12,479 bases of DNA from contig JAMDDG010000355.1 in NCBI GenBank assembly GCA_023488865.1, forward strand, positions 1 through 12,479, given 5' to 3'. Numbering within the stretch: the stretch's first letter is position 1; every line of letters starts with the position of its first letter. The notes beneath the pieces are model-generated. The model was given only the letters and a program-made list of their open reading frames with translations. It was not told the origin of the DNA and ran no database searches. A program made the position numbers and the translations under genes. This DNA comes from Bacteroidota bacterium. GTDB lineage: Bacteria > Bacteroidota > Bacteroidia > Bacteroidales > Prolixibacteraceae. Shown in pieces: positions 1 through 7,473 of the stretch.

Positions 1-447
1 CACAAATTCTTTGGGTGAACGAATTTCAATCATTGGATAACCTAATCGTAAATTGATTGAGTTAAAGAGTTTAATCTTGTCATAATTTACAATGTGCTTA
101 AAGTTCCAACTTACAAGAACATCAAGTCGATTAACTGTTGCAATAGCGATATGATAAGCATCGTCAAGGCTTGTTTTGCCTAAAATCTTTTCTTTCAGGT
201 ATGCTTTGGCAAGTGCCCTTGATTCATCGTCTAAATCGAGATATCTATAACAATCCATTGGAATCTTTGATTTTAAATCTTTCACAAAATCAGGAGCTAA
301 GCTCAACTCTGTCTCACTAACTTCTGAAAAATAGACCAAAAAATCCTTGTTAAAAATTCGCTCAAAGAAGAGTTGGGTAACGTCTTCAAATTCATCATCA
401 AAGTATCCTCCAACTACTGATGTATCAATATAAACCCTTAATCTCAT
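1..447 (-). CDS. PIN-domain (VapC-like) protein, C-terminus cut by window edge
   Basis: I translated this by hand from the ATG at 447-445; 149 codons run to the window edge with no stop. PIN domains are Mg-dependent ribonucleases, usually the toxin of type II toxin-antitoxin pairs. Visible PIN features: the N-terminal strand and acidic residue in VYIDTS (D8), a second acidic cluster near SEVSETEL (E45/E47), the mid-domain SLDDAYHIAIA (D95/D96), and LVSWNFKHI (W114, N115), typical of the VapC-like branch common in Bacteroidota. The end reached, GYPMIEIRSPKEF, resembles the normal C-terminus of this branch, so probably only a few residues are missing. The 76 bp upstream are too short for an antitoxin gene; a partner would have to be downstream, outside the window. 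The family call is firm; toxin activity is inferred. Confidence 0.8.
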   Translation of the reverse strand, partial: MRLRVYIDTSVVGGYFDDEFEDVTQLFFERIFNKDFLVYFSEVSETELSLAPDFVKDLKSKIPMDCYRYLDLDDESRALAKAYLKEKILGKTSLDDAYHIAIATVNRLDVLVSWNFKHIVNYDKIKLFNSINLRLGYPMIEIRSPKEFV

Positions 448-461
448 ACTGCCCTTTTTTA

Positions 462-493
462 CAAATTTACAAAATAATCATCAGTAGTTACAA
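462..493 (-). promoter_or_regulatory. Bacteroidota-type promoter for the PIN gene
   Basis: On the minus strand the -7 box TAAATTTG (469-462) matches TAnnTTTG, and a TTG (493-491) lies 21 nt upstream, within the usual 17-23 nt range. Transcription would start near 455, leaving a leader of about 10 nt before the ATG at 447. This is a motif match only. Confidence 0.5.
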
Positions 494-523
494 TGGGCCA
501 GAAACATGGGTGCTAACAGCTTT

Positions 524-1720
524 TCACCGCCTGCCGGGATAGACCTTTAAAGCCTCTTTCAAACAAATGATGGAGGCTTTAAGGTCATCGCGGTTCAGGA
601 CATAAGCCACCCGAACCTCGTTTTTACCTGCGCCCTCAGAAAAATAAAAGCCTGATGCAGGGGCCATCATCACAGTAGCTCCCTCATATTCAAACTCTTC
701 CAACATCCACTGACAAAACCGGTCGCTGTCATCAATCGGCAACCTCACCATCGAATAAAATGCACCCATTGGCATAGGTGAATAAACCCCCTCAATCCCG
801 TTTAGGGCATTGATAAAATAATCCCTCCGCTGAAGATACTCCTGATAAACACCTTCCATATATTCGGGCGGGGAATCAACGGCTGCCTCGGCTACCACCT
901 GGCCTAACATGGGAGGGCAGAGCCGTGCCATCGCTAATTTCGATATCGTTTTTAGGACCAGTTTGTTTTTGGAAACCAACGATCCGATGCGGATACCACA
1001 GGCGCTAAAACGCTTGGAAACAGAATCGACCATGACCACATTCTCGTTGATCCGCCCCAATTCCAAAACCGAATGGTGTGATTTTCCATCGTAAACAAAT
1101 TCGCTGTAAACCTCATCCGCAAGCAGGAAAAGATCATATTTCAATACCAGCTCCTGAAGCTGCATCAACTCTTCCCTGGAATAGACATATCCTGTAGGAT
1201 TGTTGGGATTGCAGATAAAGATCCCTTTGGTCTTTGGGGTAATCACCTTCTCAAATTCAGCGATCGAAGGAAGCTGAAAACCGGTCTCGATCGTTGAGGT
1301 GATAGGTTTGATTACGACATTATTGGCTACCGCGAAAGAATGATAATTGGCATAAAACGGTTCCGGTATAATTACTTCATCACCCGGATTGAAACAAACC
1401 ATAAAGGCAAATGAGATGGCTTCTGAACCACCGGTAGTAATCAATATCTCGGATTCATCCACCTCCAGGTTCCGGTCACGGTAATATTGGGCCAGCTTCT
1501 TCCGGTAGGTATCATTTCCAAATGAATGGCCATAAGGAATCAGGTCAAAATTAAAATTACGGATACGTTCTATGGCATGCTGGGGGGTTTTGATATCGGG
1601 CTGACCAATGTTCAGGTGATACACTTTCCTTCCAAGCGATTTGGCTTTCTCGGCATACGGTACCAGCTTTCTGATGGCCGATTCGGGTAACTCCCCCCCT
1701 CTGTAAGATATTGCAGGCAT
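524..1720 (-). CDS. PLP-dependent class I/II aminotransferase (aspartate aminotransferase-like)
   Basis: This 398-residue protein is a fold-type I PLP aminotransferase, which moves an amino group between an amino acid and a 2-oxo acid in the cytoplasm. Visible landmarks: GQPD at 39-42, the cofactor loop TTGGSEA (95-101), NPNNPTG (171-177), D202 in ADEVY (contacts the pyridine nitrogen), the Schiff-base lysine K236 in SVSKRFSACGIRIG, and R370 in NEVRVAYVL, which should bind the substrate carboxylate. The length is normal for the family and there is no signal peptide or membrane segment. The start at 1720 gives the expected N-terminus (alpha helix, then HLNIGQPD) and lies about 20 nt after a -7 box. 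It is divergent from ald across 230 bp, so the two may share amino-nitrogen metabolism. Substrate cannot be fixed from motifs: aspartate, aromatic or alanine/glutamate specificity are all possible. Confidence 0.9.
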   Translation of the reverse strand: MPAISYRGGELPESAIRKLVPYAEKAKSLGRKVYHLNIGQPDIKTPQHAIERIRNFNFDLIPYGHSFGNDTYRKKLAQYYRDRNLEVDESEILITTGGSEAISFAFMVCFNPGDEVIIPEPFYANYHSFAVANNVVIKPITSTIETGFQLPSIAEFEKVITPKTKGIFICNPNNPTGYVYSREELMQLQELVLKYDLFLLADEVYSEFVYDGKSHHSVLELGRINENVVMVDSVSKRFSACGIRIGSLVSKNKLVLKTISKLAMARLCPPMLGQVVAEAAVDSPPEYMEGVYQEYLQRRDYFINALNGIEGVYSPMPMGAFYSMVRLPIDDSDRFCQWMLEEFEYEGATVMMAPASGFYFSEGAGKNEVRVAYVLNRDDLKASIICLKEALKVYPGRR

Positions 1721-1742
1721 TCAATTTTATTATAGTCCGGGC

Positions 1743-1750
1743 CAAAGATA
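1743..1750 (-). promoter_or_regulatory. -7 promoter box of the aminotransferase gene
   Basis: TATCTTTG on the minus strand is an exact TAnnTTTG match 22 nt upstream of the aminotransferase ATG. No TTG is found at the usual -33 distance, where the sequence is very A/T-rich, so the call rests on the -7 box and its position. Confidence 0.4.
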
Positions 1751-1898
1751 CAATTATAATTATTTTATATTTCCCCTCTAATGCTTTCTTTTTGTTAAGA
1801 AATCAGTTGAATATTTTATGATTGTAAAGCAAATCTTATCACGGCCTTCTCAAATGTAATTTTACAGATATTCTTGAAAATATGGGCTTTAGTCATAA

Positions 1899-1927
1899 TT
1901 TGACAGGCGTTTTTTTGATTAATTTTG
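1899..1927 (+). promoter_or_regulatory. Bacteroidota-type promoter for ald
   Basis: TTTG at 1899-1902 and TAATTTTG at 1920-1927, separated by 17 nt, match both halves of the Bacteroidota promoter. The expected start of transcription is near 1934, giving a leader of about 17 nt to the ATG at 1951. The leader is A/T-rich with no Shine-Dalgarno sequence, as is normal for this phylum. Confidence 0.6.
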
Positions 1928-1950
1928 GGCTCTAATAAATTTAGTATATC

Positions 1951-3066
1951 ATGATAATTGGATTACCCAAAGAAATTAAAAATAACGAAAACCGAGTTGC
2001 ACTTACCCCGGCAGGCGTAGCTGAACTTGTTAAAAGGGGAAATACGGTCTGTATTCAGGCATCTGCCGGAAACGGCAGCGGATTTGCCGATGCCGAATAT
2101 GTTTTGGCAGGAGGAAAAATTCTGCCAACGATTGAAGAGGTATATGCCATTGCGGATATGATCATCAAAGTAAAAGAACCGATCGAATCGGAATATCCTT
2201 TGATCAAAGAAGGACAATTAGTCTACACTTATTTCCACTTTGCTTCGTCAGAACCTTTGACCCGGGCCATGATCAGCCGAAAAGCCGTTTGTTTAGCTTA
2301 CGAAACAGTCGAAATGGACGATCGTTCCTTGCCCTTGCTGATTCCAATGTCAGAAGTCGCCGGACGGATGTCAATACACGAAGGCGCTAAATACCTGGAG
2401 AAAACTTTTGGCGGCCGTGGCATGTTGCTGGGCGGTGTCCCGGGAGTGCTTCCTGCTAAGGTATTGATCCTGGGCGGCGGTATCGTTGGGACAGAAGCTG
2501 CCAAGATGGCTGCCGGTTTGGGCGCCGATGTGACCATCATGGACATCAACCTGAAGCGCTTGCGTTACCTGGACGATATTATGCCCGCCAATGTCAAAAC
2601 CCAGATGTCGAACGACTATAACGTCCGTTCACAGGTAAAGGTCAGTGACCTGATTATCGGAGCGGTCCTGATTCCGGGCACCAAAGCCCCCTACGTTGTG
2701 ACCAAAGACATGCTGAAAACGATGAATCCCGGTACCGTGTTGGTGGACGTGGCAGTCGATCAGGGTGGTTGCATCGAAACTACGGTACCTTCTACCCACG
2801 ACCACCCGACTTATGTTGTAGATGAAGTGATCCATTATACCGTTGCCAATATGCCGGGAGCTGTTCCGCGTACCTCCACGATAGCATTGACCAATGCCAC
2901 CCTTCCTTTTGCCGTAAGCCTGGCTGCCAAAGGATGGAAAAAGGCCTGCACCGATGACAAAGCCCTGCGCAAAGGCCTCAATGTCGTCAATGGTAAAGTG
3001 GTTTACAAAGGGGTTGCCGACGCCTGGGGTTTACCTTACTTTCAGGTAGAAGAAGTCTTGAAATAG
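1951..3066 (+). CDS. ald: Alanine dehydrogenase (NAD+)
   Basis: Ald oxidatively deaminates L-alanine to pyruvate and ammonia with NAD+, or runs in reverse to assimilate ammonium; it is cytoplasmic and usually hexameric. The 371 residues are the standard length and start with MIIGLPKEIKNNENRVALTP, the classic Ald N-terminus. The residues known to bind substrate or act in catalysis in this family are all present: R15, K75 (VKEP), H96 (YFHF) and D270 (VAVDQGG). The Rossmann nucleotide site is GGGIVG at 175-180, with D198 at the end of the next strand to hold the NAD ribose. NMPGAVPRTST (300-310) is the family signature near the C-terminus. The N-terminal PKEIKNNENR also occurs in transhydrogenase alpha subunits, but length and the full catalytic set point to Ald. 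The gene stands alone, divergent from the aminotransferase and convergent with a kinase gene. Confidence 0.96.
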   Translation: MIIGLPKEIKNNENRVALTPAGVAELVKRGNTVCIQASAGNGSGFADAEYVLAGGKILPTIEEVYAIADMIIKVKEPIESEYPLIKEGQLVYTYFHFASSEPLTRAMISRKAVCLAYETVEMDDRSLPLLIPMSEVAGRMSIHEGAKYLEKTFGGRGMLLGGVPGVLPAKVLILGGGIVGTEAAKMAAGLGADVTIMDINLKRLRYLDDIMPANVKTQMSNDYNVRSQVKVSDLIIGAVLIPGTKAPYVVTKDMLKTMNPGTVLVDVAVDQGGCIETTVPSTHDHPTYVVDEVIHYTVANMPGAVPRTSTIALTNATLPFAVSLAAKGWKKACTDDKALRKGLNVVNGKVVYKGVADAWGLPYFQVEEVLK

Positions 3067-3147
3067 TGGACAGTGAAAAATGAACGGTGAACAGTGGGGA
3101 TTACAAGGCAGTTCTTCACTATTCACTGTTCGTTATTCATTGTTCAC
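3066..3147. repeat. Long imperfect hairpin filling the ald / kinase convergent gap
   Basis: Arms 3066-3096 and 3117-3147 are 31 nt each around a 20-nt loop. They match at 25 of 31 positions. In RNA of the ald strand four of the six differences become G.U pairs, leaving two mismatches (A.A and C.A). On the opposite strand most of the same differences are true mismatches, so the structure is better in the ald transcript. The left arm begins on the last base of the ald stop and the right arm ends one base before the kinase stop. The arms are built from repeated GTGAACA-like words, a style of intergenic repeat I associate with Bacteroidota. It may end or protect the ald mRNA; there is no T-tract. 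Confidence 0.6.
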
Positions 3148-5184
3148 CTACCTAATATACTTGCTGATTACCTCCAGCAACTCCTCTTTTTTGATTGGTT
3201 TGGAGAGAAAATCATCACATCCCGCCTGTAAAGCGCTCGCTTTTTCTTCAGGCAATGAAAAGGCTGTTTGGGCAATTATTGGCAGTTCCGGAAATTGCTT
3301 CTTTAATATTTTCGTAGCTTCTATCCCACTCATGACCGGCATTTTCATGTCCATCAGAATAAGGTTGTAACGGTTTTTATGCACCATATCAACTGCTACT
3401 TTGCCATTTGCGGCATGATCTACCCGTTTCACGCTGTTTCTTAAGAGTATTTCAAGATACTGGTAATTAATAAACTCGTCATCTACGATAAGGAGTGCAC
3501 GATCCGGCGTGGATATAGTGTTGCCTGCCGGTTGTTCTCCGGTTTTTTCCATTTCGGAGGCGATATAAGGAATGGAGAAATAAAAGCGCGAACCTTTGTT
3601 CTGTTCTGAACTAACGCCTACCCTTCCACCCATTAAATCGACCAGCTCTTTTGTGATGCTCAACCCCAGTCCAGTTCCTCTTATTGCAGAAGAAAGCGCT
3701 TGCTTGCCCCGATAAAATGATTCAAAAATTCGATCCTGTTCCTGATCCGGAATTCCTATGCCGGTATCTTTAACGTAAAATTCAATATTATTTTCTTTTA
3801 GGTCAAACCCTATCTCAACGCTGCCTTTAGAGGTATATTTTAGGGCATTGGAGACGAAATTGGTTAACACCTGCCTCACTTTGTCTGCGTCAGACAAAAT
3901 AACAAGTTCTTTGTATCGATCCGGAATATTTAATACTATTTCAATTTCTTTTCTCACCTCCGGAAGGTTAAACATACCGGAAACCTCCGCAACCAAATTT
4001 GCAGGATAAAATTTGACCTTATTCAGGGGCATTTTCTCGCTTTGCAACCGCGAAAGCTGAATCATATCATCAATCAATGTAAGCAACTGATTGGAACTTT
4101 GCCGTATGATGGCTGCATATTGATTCTTCATATCCCCATCTGCCTCTGCCATCAAGTCTGAAAAACCCATGATAGCGTTCATGGGCGTCCTAATTTCGTG
4201 ACTCATGTTGTTGAGCAGTGCCGATTTCAACCGGTCAGACTCCTCCGCTTTCTCTTTGGCTTTAATTATTCCTTCCTCATTCAGTTTACGTTCGGTGATG
4301 TCATTCACAAAAGCTATAAGTCCGTTTACCTCGCCATTGTCCCCAAATACCGGTATCTTATCCGTGTGAAGCCATCTAATGTCGCCGGAAGAGGCATTGA
4401 TTTGTTCACTTATCCCCAATTTAGGCCGACCGGATTTAAATACTTCGAGGTCATCGTCAAAAAACTGTTTGGCAAAATCAGGGAAGAGTTCTTCTGCGGA
4501 ATGACCTTCTATCTCTTCTTTGGTCAGGCCAATATCATTGCAAACCTGCCTGTTCACGCGCAAAAACCGGTTATGGATATCCTTGTACCAAATCTGAGCG
4601 GGCACCAGCTCAAAAATAGCTTCAAACTCATTTTTCTGTACTTGCAAAGAACGCTCAAAAAGCCTGCACCGGTCTATCTCAGCGCGCAACTCCTCCGTCC
4701 TTTCATCTATCTTTGATTGAAGTTCGTCCTGCTGTGATTTTACTTGAGCGCGATACTCCAGATTCTCAAGATAAATAGCCAGCATATTGACAAAATTGCC
4801 CACTACTGATTCGTAAAAACCTATATCAAAGTCCTCTGTCACCAAAAGCAACAAATATCCGAAAGAATGATCGACTGTTCGTAAAGGAAAGGATAACAGG
4901 TTTTTCGCAACTGGCAAGGGTACCAAAAATGAGGGATTATTTTTAGCCCCTGCCATGGCTTTCAACAATCCGGATGAGGCATCAAATGTGTCCCCCAGGG
5001 GTTTTTCCGATCCGTACAGACAAAAACTGCACTGGCGAACGCCTGGAATATCTTTAATGGCCTGTGCCGCAAATTCGCCCATTTTGGCGGCATTGGGGAA
5101 AATATGAAGCACACTCTGAGCGGCAAAAAGCCGGCTCAACACGTGTGACCCTGTTTCAAAATCTGCGGACGCTTGTTTCTTCAT
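3148..5184 (-). CDS. Hybrid sensor histidine kinase: GAF-like, PAS, HisKA, HATPase, receiver
   Basis: A 678-residue soluble hybrid kinase that should autophosphorylate on histidine and pass the phosphate to its own receiver. In order: a GAF-like N-terminal sensor region (about 10-140), a coiled coil (about 143-185), a PAS/PAC domain (about 186-300, ending AFVNDITERK), HisKA with H329 in SHEIRTPMNAIMGF, HATPase_c with N446 (N box), DTGIGIP (473-479) and GTGLGLSI (503-510), then a C-terminal receiver (561-678). The receiver has the acidic pair D568/D569, phospho-acceptor D612 in MDMKMPVMSG, T640 and K662. There is no membrane segment and no output domain, so a further phosphotransfer partner is expected elsewhere. 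It lies 159 bp downstream of another kinase on the same strand and may be read from the same transcript; no convincing promoter is visible in the gap. Its start codon overlaps a repeated GCGGGATG sequence. The signal sensed is unknown. Confidence 0.93.
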   Translation of the reverse strand: MKKQASADFETGSHVLSRLFAAQSVLHIFPNAAKMGEFAAQAIKDIPGVRQCSFCLYGSEKPLGDTFDASSGLLKAMAGAKNNPSFLVPLPVAKNLLSFPLRTVDHSFGYLLLLVTEDFDIGFYESVVGNFVNMLAIYLENLEYRAQVKSQQDELQSKIDERTEELRAEIDRCRLFERSLQVQKNEFEAIFELVPAQIWYKDIHNRFLRVNRQVCNDIGLTKEEIEGHSAEELFPDFAKQFFDDDLEVFKSGRPKLGISEQINASSGDIRWLHTDKIPVFGDNGEVNGLIAFVNDITERKLNEEGIIKAKEKAEESDRLKSALLNNMSHEIRTPMNAIMGFSDLMAEADGDMKNQYAAIIRQSSNQLLTLIDDMIQLSRLQSEKMPLNKVKFYPANLVAEVSGMFNLPEVRKEIEIVLNIPDRYKELVILSDADKVRQVLTNFVSNALKYTSKGSVEIGFDLKENNIEFYVKDTGIGIPDQEQDRIFESFYRGKQALSSAIRGTGLGLSITKELVDLMGGRVGVSSEQNKGSRFYFSIPYIASEMEKTGEQPAGNTISTPDRALLIVDDEFINYQYLEILLRNSVKRVDHAANGKVAVDMVHKNRYNLILMDMKMPVMSGIEATKILKKQFPELPIIAQTAFSLPEEKASALQAGCDDFLSKPIKKEELLEVISKYIR

Positions 5185-5285
5185 CCCGCTTTATAATTAA
5201 GAAGCCCCGGTTTTCAGGTATTCTCCGGTAGTAACGTAGACATCCCGGTTCATTTTGTGAGTTTGACCCCAACTAACGCGGGATG
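5182..5285 (-). promoter_or_regulatory. Possible RNA switch in the leader of the hybrid kinase
   Basis: On the minus strand the leader has CATCCCGC (5285-5278), then CCGGGATG (5248-5241), then GCGGGATG (5189-5182), the last including the start ATG. The first segment can pair with the second over 7 bp (CATCCCG) or with the third over a perfect 8 bp. Pairing with the third would bury the initiation codon; pairing with the second would free it. This is read from sequence complementarity only. Chance matches of 7-8 bp are not rare, but three related copies, one on the start codon, are suggestive. Confidence 0.3.
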
Positions 5286-5311
5286 TTTAATTCCACTACC
5301 AATTTAATCAT

Positions 5312-5323
5312 TTTTCCGGAAAA
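5312..5323. repeat. Perfect 12-bp palindrome after the membrane kinase gene
   Basis: TTTTCCGGAAAA lies 20 bases past the stop codon of the upstream kinase (5344) and 128 bases before the ATG of the hybrid kinase. It could be an operator half-site pair or part of a weak terminator; there is no loop and no clear T-tract after it on the minus strand. Confidence 0.35.
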
Positions 5324-5343
5324 TCAAATACTTTTCTGTTTCG

Positions 5344-7284
5344 TCAGTCTATTTTTTTAGGTATCATAAAAGAAAACTTACTCCCTTTACCAACTTTGCT
5401 TTCAACCCAAATTTTGCCTCCATGCCTTTCGATAAATTCTTTGCACAGGATCAGCCCAAGACCCGTACCCATTTCATTTTGGGTACCTTTATTTGAATAA
5501 CTTTCATCAAGACGGAACAACTTACTCAAAACATCTGTTTGTATGCCAACTCCGTTATCGCTGACAGAAACTTTCAAATCCTGTTCCAACTGCTCGGCTG
5601 AAACAACAATAGACCCTCCGGGGTTTGTGAATTTGATGGCATTCGAAATCAGGTTCCTCAAAATGGAACCAATCATCTCCTTATCAGCAAATACAATAAC
5701 ACTTTGTGGCAGTTTTTTTGTAATTGTAATCGATTTGTGTAAGGCAGCATCACCCAATATTTCGGTAGCATCCGTGATTAATGTGACAATTTCTGTATTT
5801 TCAGGATTAAACGCCATTCTGCCGGTTTGTGAACGCGACCATTCCAACAAGTTCGAAAGTAAATCCAAAGCACGTTGCGACGAATTTTGAATGATCTTAG
5901 CATATTCCTCAATGTCTTCAAGATTTTTTTCGCGGACCTGTTGTTCCAGAATGGAACTAAAACCCACAATGCTGTTGAAAGGGCTTTTCAAATCGTGTGA
6001 AATGATGGAGAAAAATTTATCTTTAGTAGCATTGGATTCACGTAATTCAGCTTCACTTTTTTTCAGCGCCTCGTTTGCCCTTCGACTTTCAATTACGTTG
6101 GCAATTTGACTTGCAATAGAATCCAGAAAACTTAGATGTTCCTCTTGGTATATGTTTTCTTCCTGGTAATGCTGAAGCACCAACACACCAATTATTCTTG
6201 AAGATATTTGCAATACTACACCTATCCAGGATGGGGCAACAGAACCAATCAACTCGATTTTGTTTTGATCTTTTAACTGTTGAAATACTTGCGGGGTGAT
6301 AATTAACGATTTCCCGGAATGAAAAACATAAGAAATACAGCTTTTCGACAAAGCCAACGGCTGTGGGGCGACATCGAATTGATCAACATAATAAGGAAAG
6401 CTAAAAAGTCCGGTATTCTCATCATAAAGTGCAAAAAAACAATTCTCGGCATAGACTACTTTCCTGAGTGAATGGTGTATCAATTCCATTAATTCAGTCA
6501 AATTTGAGGTAGTAGAAACGCTGTGGCCGATTTCCGATTGAATTTGCATTTCCAGTTCCCGTTTTTTGCTTTCGGTAATGTCCTCCACCATCCCTTCAAA
6601 ATATTGTATCCGCCCTTCACTGTCACGAAAAACCCTGGCACTTTCCCTTACGTAGAGAATGGAGTTGTCTACCCTTTTCCAGGCTGACTCCAATCCCTTT
6701 ACCTCACCATCCTTTTCAATTTTCCGAATGAAATCAGAACGCTGATATTCAGGGGCATAATAATCATTTTCAAGGTTGCGTTTTTTAAGCTCTTCAAAAT
6801 TCTCATATCCCAACATTTCTACAAGAGTCGGATTGGCCATTAGTACCCTTCCATCCGGGGAAGTGCGGTAAATGCCTATCGTCGAATTTATAAATATACT
6901 ACGAAACCTTTCTTCACTCTCACGCAAAGTTTCTATTTCTCGTTCTGCCTTTTCGACACCCTGAAAAATATTTTTAGTCAAACGTATGACCACTAAAGTT
7001 GTTACTATACTGAAAAAGATGGTCAATGATGACAATAAAAGGGCTGGATTTATATGTAAATCATCTGCAAGGATAATGTTTAATAAGCCCTCAAGAATGA
7101 TAACAGAGAGCACCACAGGCAAAATGGCGCGAAGTATCCTGGCCCTCGGGGATCTTCCAATGAACTGACGAAGATAAATACCCTTGGACCTGCCATACCA
7201 AAAAATGGCCTTCGAATAATCGTGCCCCTGATTAGTTTTAAAATTATTCATAAAATACTCAGCCTGACGGAAAATACTTGACAT
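5344..7284 (-). CDS. Membrane-bound sensor histidine kinase: two TM, PAS, GAF, HisKA, HATPase
   Basis: A 646-residue inner-membrane kinase. Two hydrophobic segments (about 50-73 and 78-101) sit close together, so there is almost no periplasmic sensor and sensing is probably cytoplasmic. After a short coiled coil come a PAS/PAC domain (about 122-240, ending GMVEDITESK), a GAF domain (about 257-402), HisKA with H430 in SHDLKSPFNSIVGF, and HATPase_c with N548 (NLISNAIKF), D576 in SDNGVGI and GTGLGL (606-611). The C-terminal GGKIWVESKVGKGSKFSFMIP is typical. There is no receiver or output domain. The ATG at 7284 gives a basic, cytoplasmic N-terminus of about 49 residues before the first membrane helix; M12 (7251) is a possible later start. 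A promoter and two hairpins lie between it and valS, and the next gene on the strand is a hybrid kinase that may be its partner. Confidence 0.92.
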   Translation of the reverse strand: MSSIFRQAEYFMNNFKTNQGHDYSKAIFWYGRSKGIYLRQFIGRSPRARILRAILPVVLSVIILEGLLNIILADDLHINPALLLSSLTIFFSIVTTLVVIRLTKNIFQGVEKAEREIETLRESEERFRSIFINSTIGIYRTSPDGRVLMANPTLVEMLGYENFEELKKRNLENDYYAPEYQRSDFIRKIEKDGEVKGLESAWKRVDNSILYVRESARVFRDSEGRIQYFEGMVEDITESKKRELEMQIQSEIGHSVSTTSNLTELMELIHHSLRKVVYAENCFFALYDENTGLFSFPYYVDQFDVAPQPLALSKSCISYVFHSGKSLIITPQVFQQLKDQNKIELIGSVAPSWIGVVLQISSRIIGVLVLQHYQEENIYQEEHLSFLDSIASQIANVIESRRANEALKKSEAELRESNATKDKFFSIISHDLKSPFNSIVGFSSILEQQVREKNLEDIEEYAKIIQNSSQRALDLLSNLLEWSRSQTGRMAFNPENTEIVTLITDATEILGDAALHKSITITKKLPQSVIVFADKEMIGSILRNLISNAIKFTNPGGSIVVSAEQLEQDLKVSVSDNGVGIQTDVLSKLFRLDESYSNKGTQNEMGTGLGLILCKEFIERHGGKIWVESKVGKGSKFSFMIPKKID

Positions 7285-7355
7285 ATATCCAAGCAGCGCT
7301 TATTCATGGACCGCTATTGTTTCCATTTCTAAAGGGGAACAACCAAATAATATCC

Positions 7356-7382
7356 CAGGAATATAGTAGGGGTATATTCCTG
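7356..7382 (-). repeat. Inverted repeat II in the leader of the membrane kinase
   Basis: CAGGAATATA (7356-7365) and TATATTCCTG (7373-7382) form a perfect 10-bp stem with a 7-nt loop. It lies 72 bases before the kinase ATG and downstream of the likely transcription start, so it would fold in the leader RNA. It could equally be a protein-binding site or help end the valS transcript. No T-tract follows on the minus strand. Confidence 0.5.
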
Positions 7383-7407
7383 AGAGGAACCATGTATAAA
7401 CATCAAT

Positions 7408-7436
7408 TTTAAGTTGCCTGATATTAACAACTTAAA
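7408..7436 (-). repeat. Inverted repeat I at the membrane kinase transcription start
   Basis: TTTAAGTTG (7408-7416) and CAACTTAAA (7428-7436) are a perfect 9-bp inverted repeat with an 11-bp centre. It begins 21 bp after the valS stop and about 7 bp after the -7 box at 7451-7444, so it coincides with the predicted start of transcription. That placement suits a repressor operator; a leader hairpin or a weak valS terminator are alternatives. Confidence 0.5.
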
Positions 7437-7443
7437 TCTTTTT

Positions 7444-7473
7444 CAAAGTTATTTGTTTTATCGAAGCAACAAA
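7444..7473 (-). promoter_or_regulatory. Promoter for the membrane kinase, overlapping the end of valS
   Basis: On the minus strand TTTG (7473-7470) and TAACTTTG (7451-7444) are separated by 18 nt, matching both halves of the Bacteroidota promoter. The -33 part lies inside the last valS codons. The start of transcription would be near 7437, with a leader of about 150 nt holding two inverted repeats. Confidence 0.5.

Noticed and set aside
4198..4716. Plus-strand open frame of 172 codons
   Set aside because: It lies antisense to the PAS and HisKA region of the hybrid kinase, whose domains are clear, and its translation has no recognisable motif.
5197..5253. Group II intron domain V remnant in the hybrid kinase leader
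   Set aside because: The GAACCGGGATGT sequence recalls the start of such a domain, but I cannot pair it into the required 34-nt hairpin and no reverse transcriptase is nearby.
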